Source of the DNA: Mangifera indica
Lineage: Eukaryota; Streptophyta; Magnoliopsida; Sapindales; Anacardiaceae
Assembly (NCBI RefSeq): GCF_011075055.1
Contig: NC_058137.1
Span: 23,731,463 to 23,795,462 of the forward strand
Reading direction: 5' to 3'
DNA length: 64,000 nucleotides
Shown here: positions 29,101 through 40,015 of the stretch, in pieces
Position numbering within the stretch: the first letter of the stretch is position 1
Layout: each line of letters opens with the position of its first letter
Notes under the pieces: generated by a model
The model's input: the letters and a program-made list of their open reading frames with translations, nothing else
What the model was told of the DNA's origin: nothing
Databases searched by the model: none
Translations under genes and position numbers: made by a program

Positions 29101-31597
29101 TGAATTCCTTGTATTGTATCGTATTGATTTAATATACCTTAGGATATGTAGCCTTTTTCATTTATATCGTTTCGTATTATAGGATATGTATCGTATATCA
29201 TAGGATATTTATAATCATAGTTCCAGCTATAGATTCTTTTGACTTGTTTTTTATGCCTTGGTCAAGAATATTTGAATTTTTCCAAATTTCATTCATGTAA
29301 AAGAACTTTTCCTACGGATTTTGAGTTTCATTGTCCCCATTAGTGTTCAACATTACTACTTGGCTGAGTAGCTGTCATGTGCCAATGTGGTAATTCTGCC
29401 TACAAGTTGTTTGTTGGTTTCAGAATCTGAGTTTTGTTGTTTGGATTGCTTCTGTTGCAGGAACTTGAGAGTGAAATTTGCAAATATGGTCGTCGAATCA
29501 AGAAGTATGAAACGGCCTTGAAAGTTGTTAATGATCAAATGACAGAAGTTGAGCAAGTCTTGTCTCAATTGCAAGGTTATTACTGACATACTTTTCTTTC
29601 TTATGTATTAAAAAATAATATGAAAATAAATCCTACTAAGAGTGCATGAATGGATACATAGGTATGGTCTAGAATTATGAAACTTCAGAAATTATTTGTC
29701 AGTTCCAAGAAATTTTTATATGCTAGACCTTTAATATAACACTTGCATTGTTCACTATTTATTTGTAGCTATTGTGTGCTGTGGGTCCTGTCATAGAAGT
29801 TATACTTCTAGGGGACATGAAGATATGCCTCTATTAAAAATCAATGTTGATGAAATAATTATTGTTTGATAATGGTACCTGTCTACCTCTTTCACTTATT
29901 TGTGATGAGGATGCTAAAATAATAATAATAATAAACGGAATATTTTGATATAAAATACTCTGCAATTCAACTCCGTTAGACTTGCCTATAATGAGCCTTT
30001 TGGAGTTCTATGTTTAAAATTTTCAACTTTGGTCCACAAAATTGTGAAAAGAACAACTGTCTGATTCTAATGTTGATGATCATGTAAAATCAAATAGTTA
30101 GAAATTTGGTTTTATTTTCTACTTGCTGCTCAAATTAAAACTGTATCTTCAAGGCATTGGTAAATGTGGCACCGACAATAAATGAGGTGGAAAACTGAAT
30201 ATGGATCTGTTGTTTGTTTCTTTTAACAGCTTCAACTGAACCTCACATTTTGAGTGATCCATACTGGCTTACGAAAGAGGAAATGTCGAGACAGATTCAA
30301 AGCAAGGGTCAATCCGCATCTGCTGTCCTATGTTGTGGGGGTCCACTCCATGAATCAAGGACTGATTTCATGGAAGATATAGTCGGTGTTGTAGCACTTA
30401 TTGGAAAAGCTTGGACCAGAAACCTTAGCAGGTCAACATTCTGTTAATCTCTTCGAATTTCTTAACTGAAATGATTACTTCTCCATTAGTCTTCTGTGGT
30501 TTATAATCTCAGGTTTTTTCAATCTTTAGGATATTAGCGGAGTACTTGGGTGAAGATCAAATGCTTGCTTTGGTCTGCAGATCCTTCAGAGCGGCATGTG
30601 CTCTTGAGGAGTATGAACGAAATGGGGAAATTGATTTTTCACTTGGACTACATGGAAAAGCAGCTGCTCATGGAAAGTCTATAGTTGGCCGATTTCTTGT
30701 TATATGCCTTGAGGATATAAGGTGCAAAATACAGTTTCCTGTTTGCAATTCAAAACTTCTATAGTGATTGTTAATATGAATATCCTTGCAAAGCCATAAA
30801 AAATCTTTAAAAAATAAAAATAATCATATTCCACAAGAAGTTTGTTATATTACGCATCAATTTTCGAAATATGATTATTGGCTTGGCAGGCCCTACACAG
30901 GGGAGTTGGATGGCAGTGACCCTCAGAGGAGACTAGTTTTGCCAGATCCTATTTTACCATGTGGGAACGATCCACCGGGATTTATGGGGTATGCAGTTAA
31001 TATGGTTGACCTAGATGAGGTTCATGTTTACACGAGGACAGATGCAGGTCATGGTCTTAGGGAGACTTTATTCTACCGACTCTTCAGTGAGCTTCAAGTT
31101 TATAGAACCCGTGAAGACATGATAGAGGCTCGTGCTTGTATAAAGCAAGGTGCTGTATCTCTAGATGGTGGGATTTTGAAAGAGAATGGATTTATTTCTC
31201 TGGGAAACGGGTATGTATTGCTTCTTTCTCCATTTCAATACTTTAACTGTAGAAACCTTTCTTCCATTAGCAAGAGTTGGTAAGCTAACAGGTACAACAA
31301 CTAAACATTATCTTACTCGATAATCTGTCTTTCAGGAATCCAACAATATGCTTTCCAGTTGTTGGGCATGTAGAGTTGCTTCCATCTTCTGCAAGTATGG
31401 AAAAGTTGAACCAAAGTAAACAAAAGAAATCGGAGTTAGGTGAGCTTAGTTTCTTAAAAGAGAAATATACTAAGGCTCTTGAGAAAGCTTTTAAGAAGTT
31501 TAATAATAAAAAAGAAAAGTATAAGCAACATATGGATGAAATCAGTCCAAAGTTAAGAGACTACTTGGAATGTGGAAAATCAGAGAAACATAGTTGA
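7940..31597 (+). CDS. GMI1: GMI1-like GHKL ATPase / SMC-hinge protein (37 coding exons)
   Basis: Splice model: 7940-8284, 8379-8411, 8548-8634, 8724-8779, 10022-10105, 10731-10803, 11001-11056, 11195-11300, 11463-11531, 13226-13312, 14131-14181, 14492-14627, 14736-14797, 14864-14992, 16130-16220, 16334-16368, 16608-16683, 16783-16965, 17200-17358, 17501-17522, 17639-17753, 17868-17984, 18204-18521, 18636-18745, 19446-19623, 19748-19856, 19941-20035, 20646-20744, 21249-21315, 22111-22196, 22261-22548, 22948-23085, 29461-29575, 30230-30431, 30530-30721, 30890-31210, 31336-31597. The parts sum to 4,752 nt and stay in phase: 1,583 aa, near the usual family size. The GHKL ATPase shows an N-box ([10 protein letters not shown], ~154-163), DTGPGM (~186-191) and FGMFGYGG (~229-236). 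A short coiled coil (~1221-1257) precedes the SMC hinge (~1260-1490), which includes [13 protein letters not shown] and [17 protein letters not shown]. In Arabidopsis GMI1 supports somatic homologous recombination and is damage-induced; SMCHD1 has the same layout. The start follows an acceptor at 7916-7917, so a 5'-UTR intron is likely. Intron 32 holds a copia element. Confidence 0.92.
17137..17188. repeat. (TA)26 microsatellite in a GMI1 intron
   Basis: An uninterrupted TA dinucleotide run occupies the 3' end of the intron before the exon at 17200. Only about ten bases separate it from the AG acceptor at 17198-17199, so it takes the place of the usual polypyrimidine tract. Confidence 0.95.
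23480..23746 (-). repeat. 3' LTR of the copia element
   Basis: On the plus strand it starts TGTGATGAAATATGAG and ends AACTCAACA. It is the same length as its partner at 28326-28592. The target duplication CTTTT precedes it. Confidence 0.95.
23747..23755 (-). other. Polypurine tract of the copia element
   Basis: Minus-strand GAGGGGGAG lies immediately upstream of the 3' LTR start (TGTTGAG), the usual site of plus-strand priming in copia elements. Confidence 0.85.
23754..28186 (-). pseudogene. copia gag-pol polyprotein, inactivated
   Basis: Gag begins [19 protein letters not shown] at 28186. Downstream in order are the protease motif [12 protein letters not shown] (~27080), an integrase with CLGHPS...CDVC zinc residues and [15 protein letters not shown] catalytic words (26380-26800) plus NRIAERKNG (~26180), reverse transcriptase with [11 protein letters not shown] and YVDDIIVTG (24520-25250), and RNase H with [14 protein letters not shown] and DNKSA (23760-24460). 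It cannot be translated as one protein. In-frame TAG codons lie at 28055-28057, 27929-27931, 27923-27925, 26109-26111, 24947-24949 and 24012-24014, there are frameshifts near 25245 and 24560 (the latter with a few codons missing), and a TGA interrupts gag near 27705. Most of the stops replace an expected tryptophan. It is non-autonomous and not a host gene. Confidence 0.93.
28313..28325 (-). other. Primer-binding site of the copia element
   Basis: Minus-strand TGGTATCAGAACC follows the 5' LTR directly. Its first ten bases match the complement of the plant initiator tRNA-Met 3' end. Confidence 0.88.
28326..28592 (-). repeat. 5' LTR of the copia element
   Basis: 267 bp with TG...CA termini, about 94% identical by eye to the LTR at 23480-23746. 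It is followed by the second copy of the CTTTT target duplication at 28593-28597. Confidence 0.95.
28665..28868 (+). repeat. Upstream copy of a duplicated intron/acceptor segment in GMI1
   Basis: About 200 bp, including CATGTAAAAGAAC-like words, the run TTGGATTGCTTCTGTTGCAG and the first bases of the following exon (GAACTTGGGCATGAAAT), repeat the sequence at 29229-29480 that carries the real acceptor of exon 33. The upstream copy loses similarity after about 25 exon bases and soon meets stops, so it is a decoy or fossil acceptor. Confidence 0.7.
28870..29226. other. Intronic AT-rich spacer with TATCGTAT-type words
   Basis: The DNA between the two duplicated acceptor segments contains repeated words such as ATAGGATATGTA, TATCGTAT and ATCATAGGAT. 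This suggests a degraded simple or dispersed repeat. No coding potential is visible. Confidence 0.5.
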
Positions 31598-34310
31598 GAA
31601 ATCTATAGTCAGAAAAAGTATACATGTTTGTGGATAGCCATAGAACCATAGCACAGGAGGGAAAATTTACAGTTGTGAATGCCGTAGAAATGAAAGATTA
31701 GTTTGGAATATTTTAAGGGTTTATGCCATAGAAATAATAGATCAAACTCCAATCGACCAAAACAGCTTGGAAAGTTGTTGGCAGTTTTCCTATCAGTACA
31801 TCCTTCGCATTTAATCTTAAATTGTTACTTTCTTTTAATACAAGCACCGAGTAATTTGTGTAACAGTAGAGTGTAGTGTTTGTTTTGGTATTTGATGATT
31901 TGCATTTGGATGATGATCTTCTGCATTTGTGGTTTTGATATATTATGTCATAGTGTCAATATTTATTTTTGTGTCATCAATGTGAATTGTCATTTTCCGG
32001 TGTCAATAAATTGAATTACGAAATGATGAGTTGATGATGAAAAATTGAAATTGAAAAACAAGATAACATGCCATATGCTCGCAACAATGTTGAGTTTCCA
32101 AGTTTCACTGTAAAAGCATAGAAATTTTGCATTAACATTTATATTTGTGTATAAGATTATTATTTTACCTCCCACAGTTTTGGTATCATTGTTAGTAGAA
32201 ATCATGTTGCATCCAAGAAAATAGTTAGTGCTGGAATATCAGTGAAAATTCTTGAGGGAAAACATGACAGAAAAACTGTTAAGAGACAAAATTTTGGCCA
32301 AATTTCTCTGAGGAAATTGTAAACCTATGGTTTTTGATGCTGTAGGAGGAAAATCTATGACAAATCTGATGATAGCGAACTGCAAATTTTCAATTAATTT
32401 CAAGTACTCATTTGATGGATTATAACAGTGATTATAGCTTAATTGAACATCGTTTGCTACACCAGAAGCATATACTTCTAGTCTTTACTAGCATCACTGC
32501 TTCAGTTACAAGAATAGTTGCAGGGGATAAATATCTTGTTTTACTGTTCAAGAGCGAAAAATTTGATGCAGGAAAATTCTTCAAGACTTCACTTTCTGTT
32601 TGATTGATTGTTGGTTCAACTTCATTTGGCTTGAGGAACATGAAAACAAGCTTTTGTCCTCGCCTTGTTCACCTTCCCACCAATGGCTTTCGGATCGGAA
32701 AACCAATATCTGGAGATGACAAGTAATTTATGCCTAAAATCATTTTAATATTTTGTTTTTTCTTTGTCTTTATCTCAATATAAAATCCAATTTACTAAAA
32801 TAACCTAATGGAATGTGAGAATTCGTAGGATATTGTAACCTTCTAGTATAATTCGAACAAAAAATAATCATATTCTGTAAAAATAAATCATGATAATTGA
32901 TGTATTTTAATGGGTTGGTTAGGATATTTGTTATAATTTAATTGTATAAGAAATATTATTACTTATTTGTTTGTAGAGCTAATATCATTACATTAAATCT
33001 CGAACTATATGAATCAATTTAATTGGACATGAGTGTCATATTCAGTTTGATTAAGGATAAAATATGTTTAATCTATTATCCCATATTAATCCAAAGTTAG
33101 GTAAAATAGATAGTACTAAGTTATTATTTAATTATCAAGTCAGTTTAATTTGACGATGATGTCAATATCATATATCTAAAGTTTGTTTTATAATTTGAAT
33201 TATTTTATATTAATATTGAGATTATGTCATTGATTAGAGTAGCTAATCAAATCGGTTGTTAACTTTGATCAAATTAATATATAATCCAGGTCTAAAAACA
33301 TGGGATAACACTTGACAAGTTTTCAATTTATGATTTTTAAAATCAAATCATACAATTGAAATTGATTCAAATAGAATTGAGTTTAAATAAGTTAAACATA
33401 ATCAAATCCATTTATAAATAGTAACTCTGATGGGATCAATAGAAAGCCCAAAAGGTAAATAGCATTACCTAAAAAATAAATAATAATATCGAAAAGTGAA
33501 CCATTGAAAAGCTTTTAAACTTGAGTAATCTATTGAGTTGAAAATTTATCTCAGATTTAATTTTGATCAAACTAATTATAACTTTTAATCCGAACTACTT
33601 GACTTAAATACATTCTTACTGTAACAATGATGTCATGTCATTAGCATTTAACTTTAGATCTCAACCGATAGATTTAATAAAATACTTTAATTAAAAGATC
33701 CCAAATATTAAATTGAATCTTACCCCTAAAAATGATTGATCCAACGGTATAGATTTTGTTTCTGATACGAGCTAACCTTAGTCAATTACCAGAATGAAAA
33801 TTGCAAAAGAAAAATCAGAAATTAGAGGGAGAAGCAGCTAGAGTCGAAGGAGGAAGAAGAAGAAGTTCTGTTTAATCATTTCACTGCATAACAGAATTAC
33901 AGTGCCTACTTCCTTCTGTATAATGAATCTATGACACCATTGATCTATTGAAACCTGTCCAATACTGTTTATTTTGTGACCAACACAAACAAAACCGCAC
34001 CGTTTCTTTCCTTTATTTTTTTGCTTCAGACGTCGTCGTTCCGTTAACTCTGTACGCAGCGTTTTGGTGCGGAATTCAAATCGTCCACTTCCCTCCTGAA
34101 GAACGTTGCCCTGCGACGCCGTTGCAGCAGTGTGGCTGTTCGAATTCGTTTCAGTTTCACAACTTAGTGTAAAGCAAAGTAGCTATCCAAATATTAATGG
34201 CATCACCATTAAAGCCAAGTAGATCCCGTATGTACACAGCTCTATTTACAAGCAAAAATTTCAAAATCGAAGAGAGAGTGAAGTTGAACTGAGTCAAGCT
34301 CAACTCGGCC
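31598..34310. other. GMI1 3' UTR and GMI1-DMS3 spacer, unit 1
   Basis: The first few hundred bases are probably the GMI1 3' UTR. The rest is AT-rich and parallels 42523-46283. No convincing gene is present; the short frames at 32412-32641 and 33948-34342 show no domain. The empty target site AATACTTTAA at 33681-33690 corresponds to the MITE insertion in unit 2. A GC-richer island at about 34020-34140 (words such as GACGTCGTCG and CGCAGCGTTTTGG) has no counterpart before the intact DMS3. Confidence 0.7.
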
Positions 34311-34331
34311 ATGAATGAATCTAAGCAGCAG
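34311..34331 (+). pseudogene. Duplicated DMS3 exon 1 (MNESKQQ) with donor
   Basis: Seven codons starting ATG and ending CAG before GTGAGT match exon 1 of the intact DMS3 at 46284-46304 (MYQSKQQ). The upstream 150 bp and the downstream intron are also alike up to about 34742. No other DMS3 exon follows. The exon is phase 0 with a good donor, so it could still be spliced to a downstream phase-0 exon. The first such GMI1-derived exon is at 40016. Otherwise it is a promoter-and-exon fragment left by the duplication. Confidence 0.75.
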
Positions 34332-35639
34332 GTGAGTTTCAACGCATTCCACGCTTTTAAATTTCAACACTGTTAATTTTCCGGACCCTCAATTCCATTT
34401 TCTATACTCACCCTTTCGTTCTTTTTTCTCTCTCACATTTTTCGGCATTTTCTTTGCATCCAAACAGTTAGGGTTTCTCTTGCATGTTCAGTTTGTTTCG
34501 TCCCTTATAATCACCTAAAGGTTTATGTGCTGTAAACTAAGGTTTTTGTAGAATCTAATTGTGCTATCTAGCGTGTATTTCTGTTGGGTCCCAAATTTCA
34601 AGCGGAGTTCTTTTAGCGAATCCTGGAGACTTCAGGGTTACGAAAAAAAAAAAAATTTGTGAAATATAATTTCTCTATACCGCTTGTATTAAGAATAAAA
34701 TAGGGATTCGGTGTCGGAGTTTTTTTAACTGCACAAGACAAGGTAGAGTATTTTTTTAACGGGGAATTAAATTAATTGCCTGAAACAAAGTGGGGTTAAG
34801 CAAAATTGCCTAAAAATCTAAGGATTAACCGAAATTGTCTTTTTTTTGTGAAATGATTAAATTGCCCTTATATATAAACCATAAATTTTATATACCCCTT
34901 CCCACATTTCACTCGGTGAACTGTTGAAATTCAAAAAAAATCACTGATCTCCCATAGGTCTTCTACCAGTGTAGAAATTTTTGTCGTTTCCATCAACTTT
35001 TTGTGTTTTTCAACAACCAAAAATGACAAAGAAAGTTAGCATATTATCTCTAATTTTTGTTTGAATTAATTTATAGTTATGATTATTGAGATTTGATGAA
35101 GATTTTGAGATTTGAATGTTTAGGGTTTTGATTTTGAACAATGCGTAAAATATTTTGATTCTTAGTTGTTTTGCTTGAAATTTTTTAAGGTTGTTGTGTT
35201 ATAGGATATATAGATTTAATTTATGTTAAAAATAGAGCTGAAATAATGATTTTTGGCCAGAAAATGGGTTAGATTGATCGGAGATCTGTCCTAGGGGACC
35301 TTTGGATCCCTTGGGTTGAATTAAACATCCCACAAGCTGGAACGATCGCCCATGGGATGGGAAAAAAATTAGCTTTTGCAAAATATTTCAGTCCAGGAGA
35401 AGAGGGGGAAATCCACAGGGCGCAGTTTGAAATTTTACATACCCGGTGGGGTGATCAGTGAAAGATGGGAAATCCAAGAAGGTTAAGGGGAAACTGATTT
35501 TTTTACACTATAGGATTGTAGGAAATTAGAAAATTAATAAGAGAGCAAAAGAAAAATATTGGACCTATTTGAGAGGAGAAAATTTATAAGGTGGTAAATT
35601 GATATTTTTCATACATAGAGTTTTTCAACGTATAAGTTT

Positions 35640-37160
35640 TGAATTTCATACCGTTTTTCCTGTTTTAAAGTTTTTTGATATTTAGTTTTCAAATTTGATG
35701 TTCGTTTCTTTATTTTTGTGTTTTTTAGGCTTGTTTTACGATGTAATTATAAAATTTTAGATTAATTTTTTGGTTTTTTTCATACTAGGCTAATTTAACA
35801 TTCAGTATTCGAATTTCATATTCGTTTTTTCTGTTTAGGGCTTTTGGACGTGTCGTTTTTGAATTTCATGTATGTTTCATTATTTTTTTGTTTTCCACAA
35901 TCATTTTCTTATGTAATTTTCTAATTTCAGTTCGATATTTTGGTTTTTTTTCTAAACTATTTCAATATTTAGTTTTCAAAATTCAGATTCATTTTTTTAT
36001 TTTTGGTTATTTTAAGATATATCGACTTATACTTTTCAGATTTTTGAACGTTTTTTCGATTGTTGACAATCTAAGATATTTCAACATATAGAGTTCGAAT
36101 TTTAATTCTGTTTTTTTATTTTTATCATTTTAAGATTGTTGGATATGTAATTTTAAAAATTTCATCCAATTTTTTTATTGTTATTATTCTGGAATATTTC
36201 GACTTGTGTCTTTCGAATTTTCAAGCAAATTTTCAGTTTTTGACATTATAGGTTATTTTTATATGTAGATTTCGAATTTCAGTTCCATTTTTCAATATTT
36301 GTCATTTCTAGGTTTTTGGATGTGTATTTTTAAAATTTTTTTCAATTTTTTGATTGTTATCATTTTGGGATATTTCATCTCATACTTTTCAGATTTTCAA
36401 GTGATTTTTTGATTTCTCACATTTTAGGGTATTTGAACACGTAAATTTCAAATTTTAATTCTGTTTTTTTAATATGTGTCATTTATAGGCTCATTTTACG
36501 ATGTAATTATGAAATTTCAAATTGATTTTCTGGTTTTTGTCATACTAAGCTAATTTCATGTTTAGTTTTCGAATTTCATATCCGTTTTTCCTTATTTACA
36601 GTTCTTGGACGTGTCATTTTTGAATTTCATATCTGTTTCATTATTTTGTGATTTCTACGGTCTTTTTCTTCTGTAATTTTTTAATTTCATTTTGATATTT
36701 CAGTTTTTTCGTTTCTAAGCTATTTCAACATTTAATTTTCGAAATTCTAATCCTTTTTTAATTTTTGATCATTTTAGGATATATGACTCGTACTTTTCAT
36801 ATTTCTGAACGATTCTTTCATTATTGACATTCTAAGGTATTTCAACATATAGAATTTGAATTTTAGTTCCATTTTTTCGATTTTTGTCATGATATGTAGT
36901 TTTAAAATTTTCATTCAATTTTTTATTGTTATTATTTTGGGATATTTTAATTCGTATTTTTCAGATTTTCAAGTGATTTTTCAATTTTTCACATTTTAAG
37001 GTATTTCAACGTGTGGATTTCAAATTTTAGTTTAGTTTTTTTATTTTTTCAGTTTTCATCTTTTTAAGGTATTCCAACATGTTTCTTGAATTTTAGCTCT
37101 ATTTTTTTCTATATTTGTCATTTTCATATCTATTTGTATATTTGTTTTTTATTAAATTTT
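35640..37160 (+). repeat. Two-level T-rich tandem repeat (about 760-bp period)
   Basis: Landmarks repeat at a spacing near 760 bp: TTTTACGATGTAATTAT at 35733 and about 36493, TTTCAACATATAGA at about 36078 and 36840. Each unit is itself built of degenerate shorter repeats of the type TTTCGAATTTCATATTCGTT followed by a GGATATTTCGAC-like word. It appears to be the intron in front of the DUF1985 exon at 37186. Confidence 0.65.
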
Positions 37161-37185
37161 TATAAACTTTCAAAATTTTTTACAG

Positions 37186-39269
37186 GATATTTCTTATAAA
37201 AGAAAATATTTCGATGATGAGTTACGAATCTCAGATGAGTCACGACACTTTCAAGCAAAGGTGATATGTCGTGCCCAGCACATCGCCATGTCAAAGATTA
37301 GGTCAACATTGACACCGGAGCAGCTTCGATTGTTTGAGAGGACATGTATCGGACATCTTCTTCGATTATCAGATATCAAGTTTTCTGGAGTGTTGGTGCA
37401 CTCATTTTTGCTACGACAGCTATATCGGGGCTTCGATAAAAATGAGTTTTGGTTTAGAGTTAATGGGGTTGACGTGAGATTTAGCCCATTCGAGTTTGCT
37501 TTGATGACAGGGTTACCATTCAGTCAGCTCACTACACTTTCATCATATATTCCCCATGCATCCAAACATAGGATTGGAGATACCTACTTTCAAGGATGTC
37601 AAAAAGTGCAGTATCACGATATTGAGCGTGTTTTCTTGGCTAGGCCATGGGGGGATAACAATATCGATGCCGTCAAAATAGCGTTGTTGTATTGTCTACA
37701 CATGGTGTTGCTAGGGAATGATCGACGCAAGAAGGTATCTGCAGAATACCTCCAGTTGGTTGATCACTTGGATGAGTTTAATTCTTATCCCTGGGGTGTT
37801 CCAGTGTGGCAGATGACATACGAGTCGATGTCCCAAGCAAGTAACAGATTATGCTCCGGTTAGATGCCTGACATGCGTAAATATGACTTATACGGATTTC
37901 CCATTGCATTTCAAGTAAGTGTATATTTCTTGATTATCTATATTAATAGCACAAATTAATTTAATGTAACTATTAATATTTATATTGCAGTATTGGATAT
38001 ATGAGACGATGGACACCCTGTATAATTGGGTGGATTTGGTTGATGTCCATGCGTCTCCACAAATTTTCAAGTGGCGTACACGAGATGTACTTACTTGGAG
38101 TCATATAGACACTATTTTCACCGGTGATAAGGTATGTAATCGTTATTTAATAAATTAATTAATACTTTGATTATTGTAAATATGTTAAATTATATATCTA
38201 AATGAATAGGATGATGTCACTTTTCCGCTCCTTCCTTCACCGATTGAGGAGACTAGACCATGGTACGCAGACATTATTCTGTACATGGGTATGTCAGATC
38301 GGCATTCCTCTTCATTGTCTTCAGCACCTCCCTCAACAGGAGATAAAGTTTCTCCAGCGATGCCACCTGTAGATATACCGGCTAGTAGTCCTAAGACACC
38401 TGAGGAGCCTGTTCAGCCCTCTGTTGCAGAGCATCTGTTATGTCCCCCTGTTGTTCAGGCCCCAACCACTGAGACCACACACCTTCCTGGGGTTCAGGAC
38501 CGTGCTACCCATCCTGCCACACAAGAGTGTCCCCCAACTGCATCACCCATTTTATCTCGAGTAGATGCAACTTTGAACCACTGGAGCACTATGATATTAT
38601 GTGAAATTTCCTGTTTACGAGATGAGATGTCTTCTCAAATGACTCGATTAGATGATCGTCTTACTCGTTTAGAGGAAATCGTCACGCGTACAAAACCAGC
38701 TCCAGTCGATCAGGTTATAAAGTCACATCTCATTTATTCCTTATAAAATTTGTATTTACTTATTTCTCTAACATCTGTATTTACATCGTGCAGGGTACAC
38801 ATGATGGTGTCCAGACGACCTCACCCATTGACCCTTTGATTCCATCTCATTACTCACATGAGGTTTGTATTTAATTTCTTAGAGATATTTAATATGAAAT
38901 GTTGTTATTAAATTTTATATGAAATTCACTGATCAAGTTGTTATTATTATTCGCACAGGGTAGTGCTTATGAGGGGGTCTCGATTGACCCTTCTGTTACA
39001 TCACTTCTTCCATCCGAGGTTTGTCATTTATCGTTGTTACTATTTTTTTTTAATTGTCATTGATTAATTTGTTTATATATTTATATAGGGTCATGCTCAT
39101 GAGAGTGTTTCAGTTGGTCCTTCAGTTGGTCCTTCAGTTGCTTCACCTCCCCTACCTGAGGTATAAAAATTATTGTTTTTATTATATTTTATATGAACTA
39201 TCATTTATTAATATATTCTTCTTATTGGTATAGGGTTCTGATTTACAGCTTTTGTTTGCTTTAACATGA
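37186..39269 (+). pseudogene. DUF1985-domain transposon gene, interrupted
   Basis: The first recognisable exon follows an acceptor at 37184-37185 and runs to 37914. It reads ISYKRKYFDDELRISDESRH, then the DUF1985 core (RLFERTCIGHLLRLSDIKFS, HSFLLRQLYR, PFEFALMTGLPFS). An in-frame TAG at 37861-37863 breaks it just before YDLYGFPIAFQ. Further exons fit GT-AG borders: 37991-38131 (YWIYETMDTLYNWVDL), 38210-38713, and three short phase-0 exons at 38794-38862, 38959-39018 and 39089-39160, ending in a frame that stops at 39267-39269. The Ulp1-like protease usually found at the C-terminus of this protein class is absent. A short first exon (MTKK at 35022-35033) is possible but unproven. Likely a broken MULE passenger or transposase-associated gene. 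Confidence 0.7.
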
Positions 39270-40015
39270 AAAGAAAACTCATGTAAACATTTCACAAAAA
39301 AAGCAATTTATAAGTGAACACATAAAAGCCAACACATAAAAAGCAAATTAACTCCATACAGTTATCCGGGTGGTGAAGTAGAGGGAGAGGTTGCCCTCGT
39401 AAGGGAAGGGTGCTTGTTCGTGCATTCTTAATTTTCTTTATGTTGTTTACAAATCCAAATATCAGATGTTAATTAGTAACAAAATATGGTTAAATATTAA
39501 TAAAAATAACAGCAGTTAACTAGTAATATGAGGGATTTTAGTTAGGTTACAATAGCTTAAAAACTTAGTTGCTCAGTTTACAAGATGAAATTACATATAA
39601 TGACCACGGAATCTTCAGTGAAAGCGTGGAGGGAAATAATTGGGAGTTCTCCCGTACACCTTCCTCGACTATAGAAGTACTGTACTTCTTTATGTCATTG
39701 ATCAATTTGTTATTAATATTATTTAATCAAAAACTATAGGACCTGTGAGAGTAGAAAATAACTTTTCCTATAGATTACCCGACTATAGATTTTTTTTAAT
39801 TGTTTTTAATGCCCTGGTCAAGAAGATTTAAATTTTTCCAAATTTCATTCATGTAAAAGAACTTTTCCTACTGTTTTTGAGTTTCATCGTCCCAGTAGCA
39901 TTCAATATTACTACTTAGCTGAGTAGCTATCATGTGCCAATGTGGTAATTCTGCCTACAAGTTGTTAGTTGGTTTCAGAATCTGAGTTCTGTTGTTTGGA
40001 CTGCTTCTGTTGCAG

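Larger units (their letters stand above)
29227..34742 (+). repeat. Segmental duplication, unit 1
   Basis: This segment, from GMI1 intron 32 through the hinge exons, the GMI1 3' flank, DMS3 exon 1 and part of its intron 1, is repeated at 39783-46717. Exon sequences are almost collinear and the intergenic DNA is also alignable, for example the TGATTGATCCAACGGT word at about 33730 and 46100. Unit 1 lacks both MITEs found in unit 2. It carries extra sequence in intron 33 (about 29580-29955) and upstream of exon 1 (about 33770-34160). Confidence 0.88.
34743..39782. mobile_element. Transposon-derived block at the duplication junction
   Basis: About 5 kb with no counterpart in the DMS3 intron or the GMI1 intron lies exactly between the two duplication units. 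It carries a DUF1985-type gene preceded by a T-rich repeat intron. Such genes are characteristic of Mutator-like elements of the KI-MULE (Kaonashi) kind. I could not find convincing terminal inverted repeats or a target duplication, so the element boundaries are set only by loss of similarity to the flanking units. 39270-39782 holds no recognisable feature. Confidence 0.55.

Noticed and set aside
30786..30889. Start of an open frame before the hinge exon at 30890
   Set aside because: Intronic read-through upstream of the GGCAG acceptor; the equivalent stretch in the copy is also intron.
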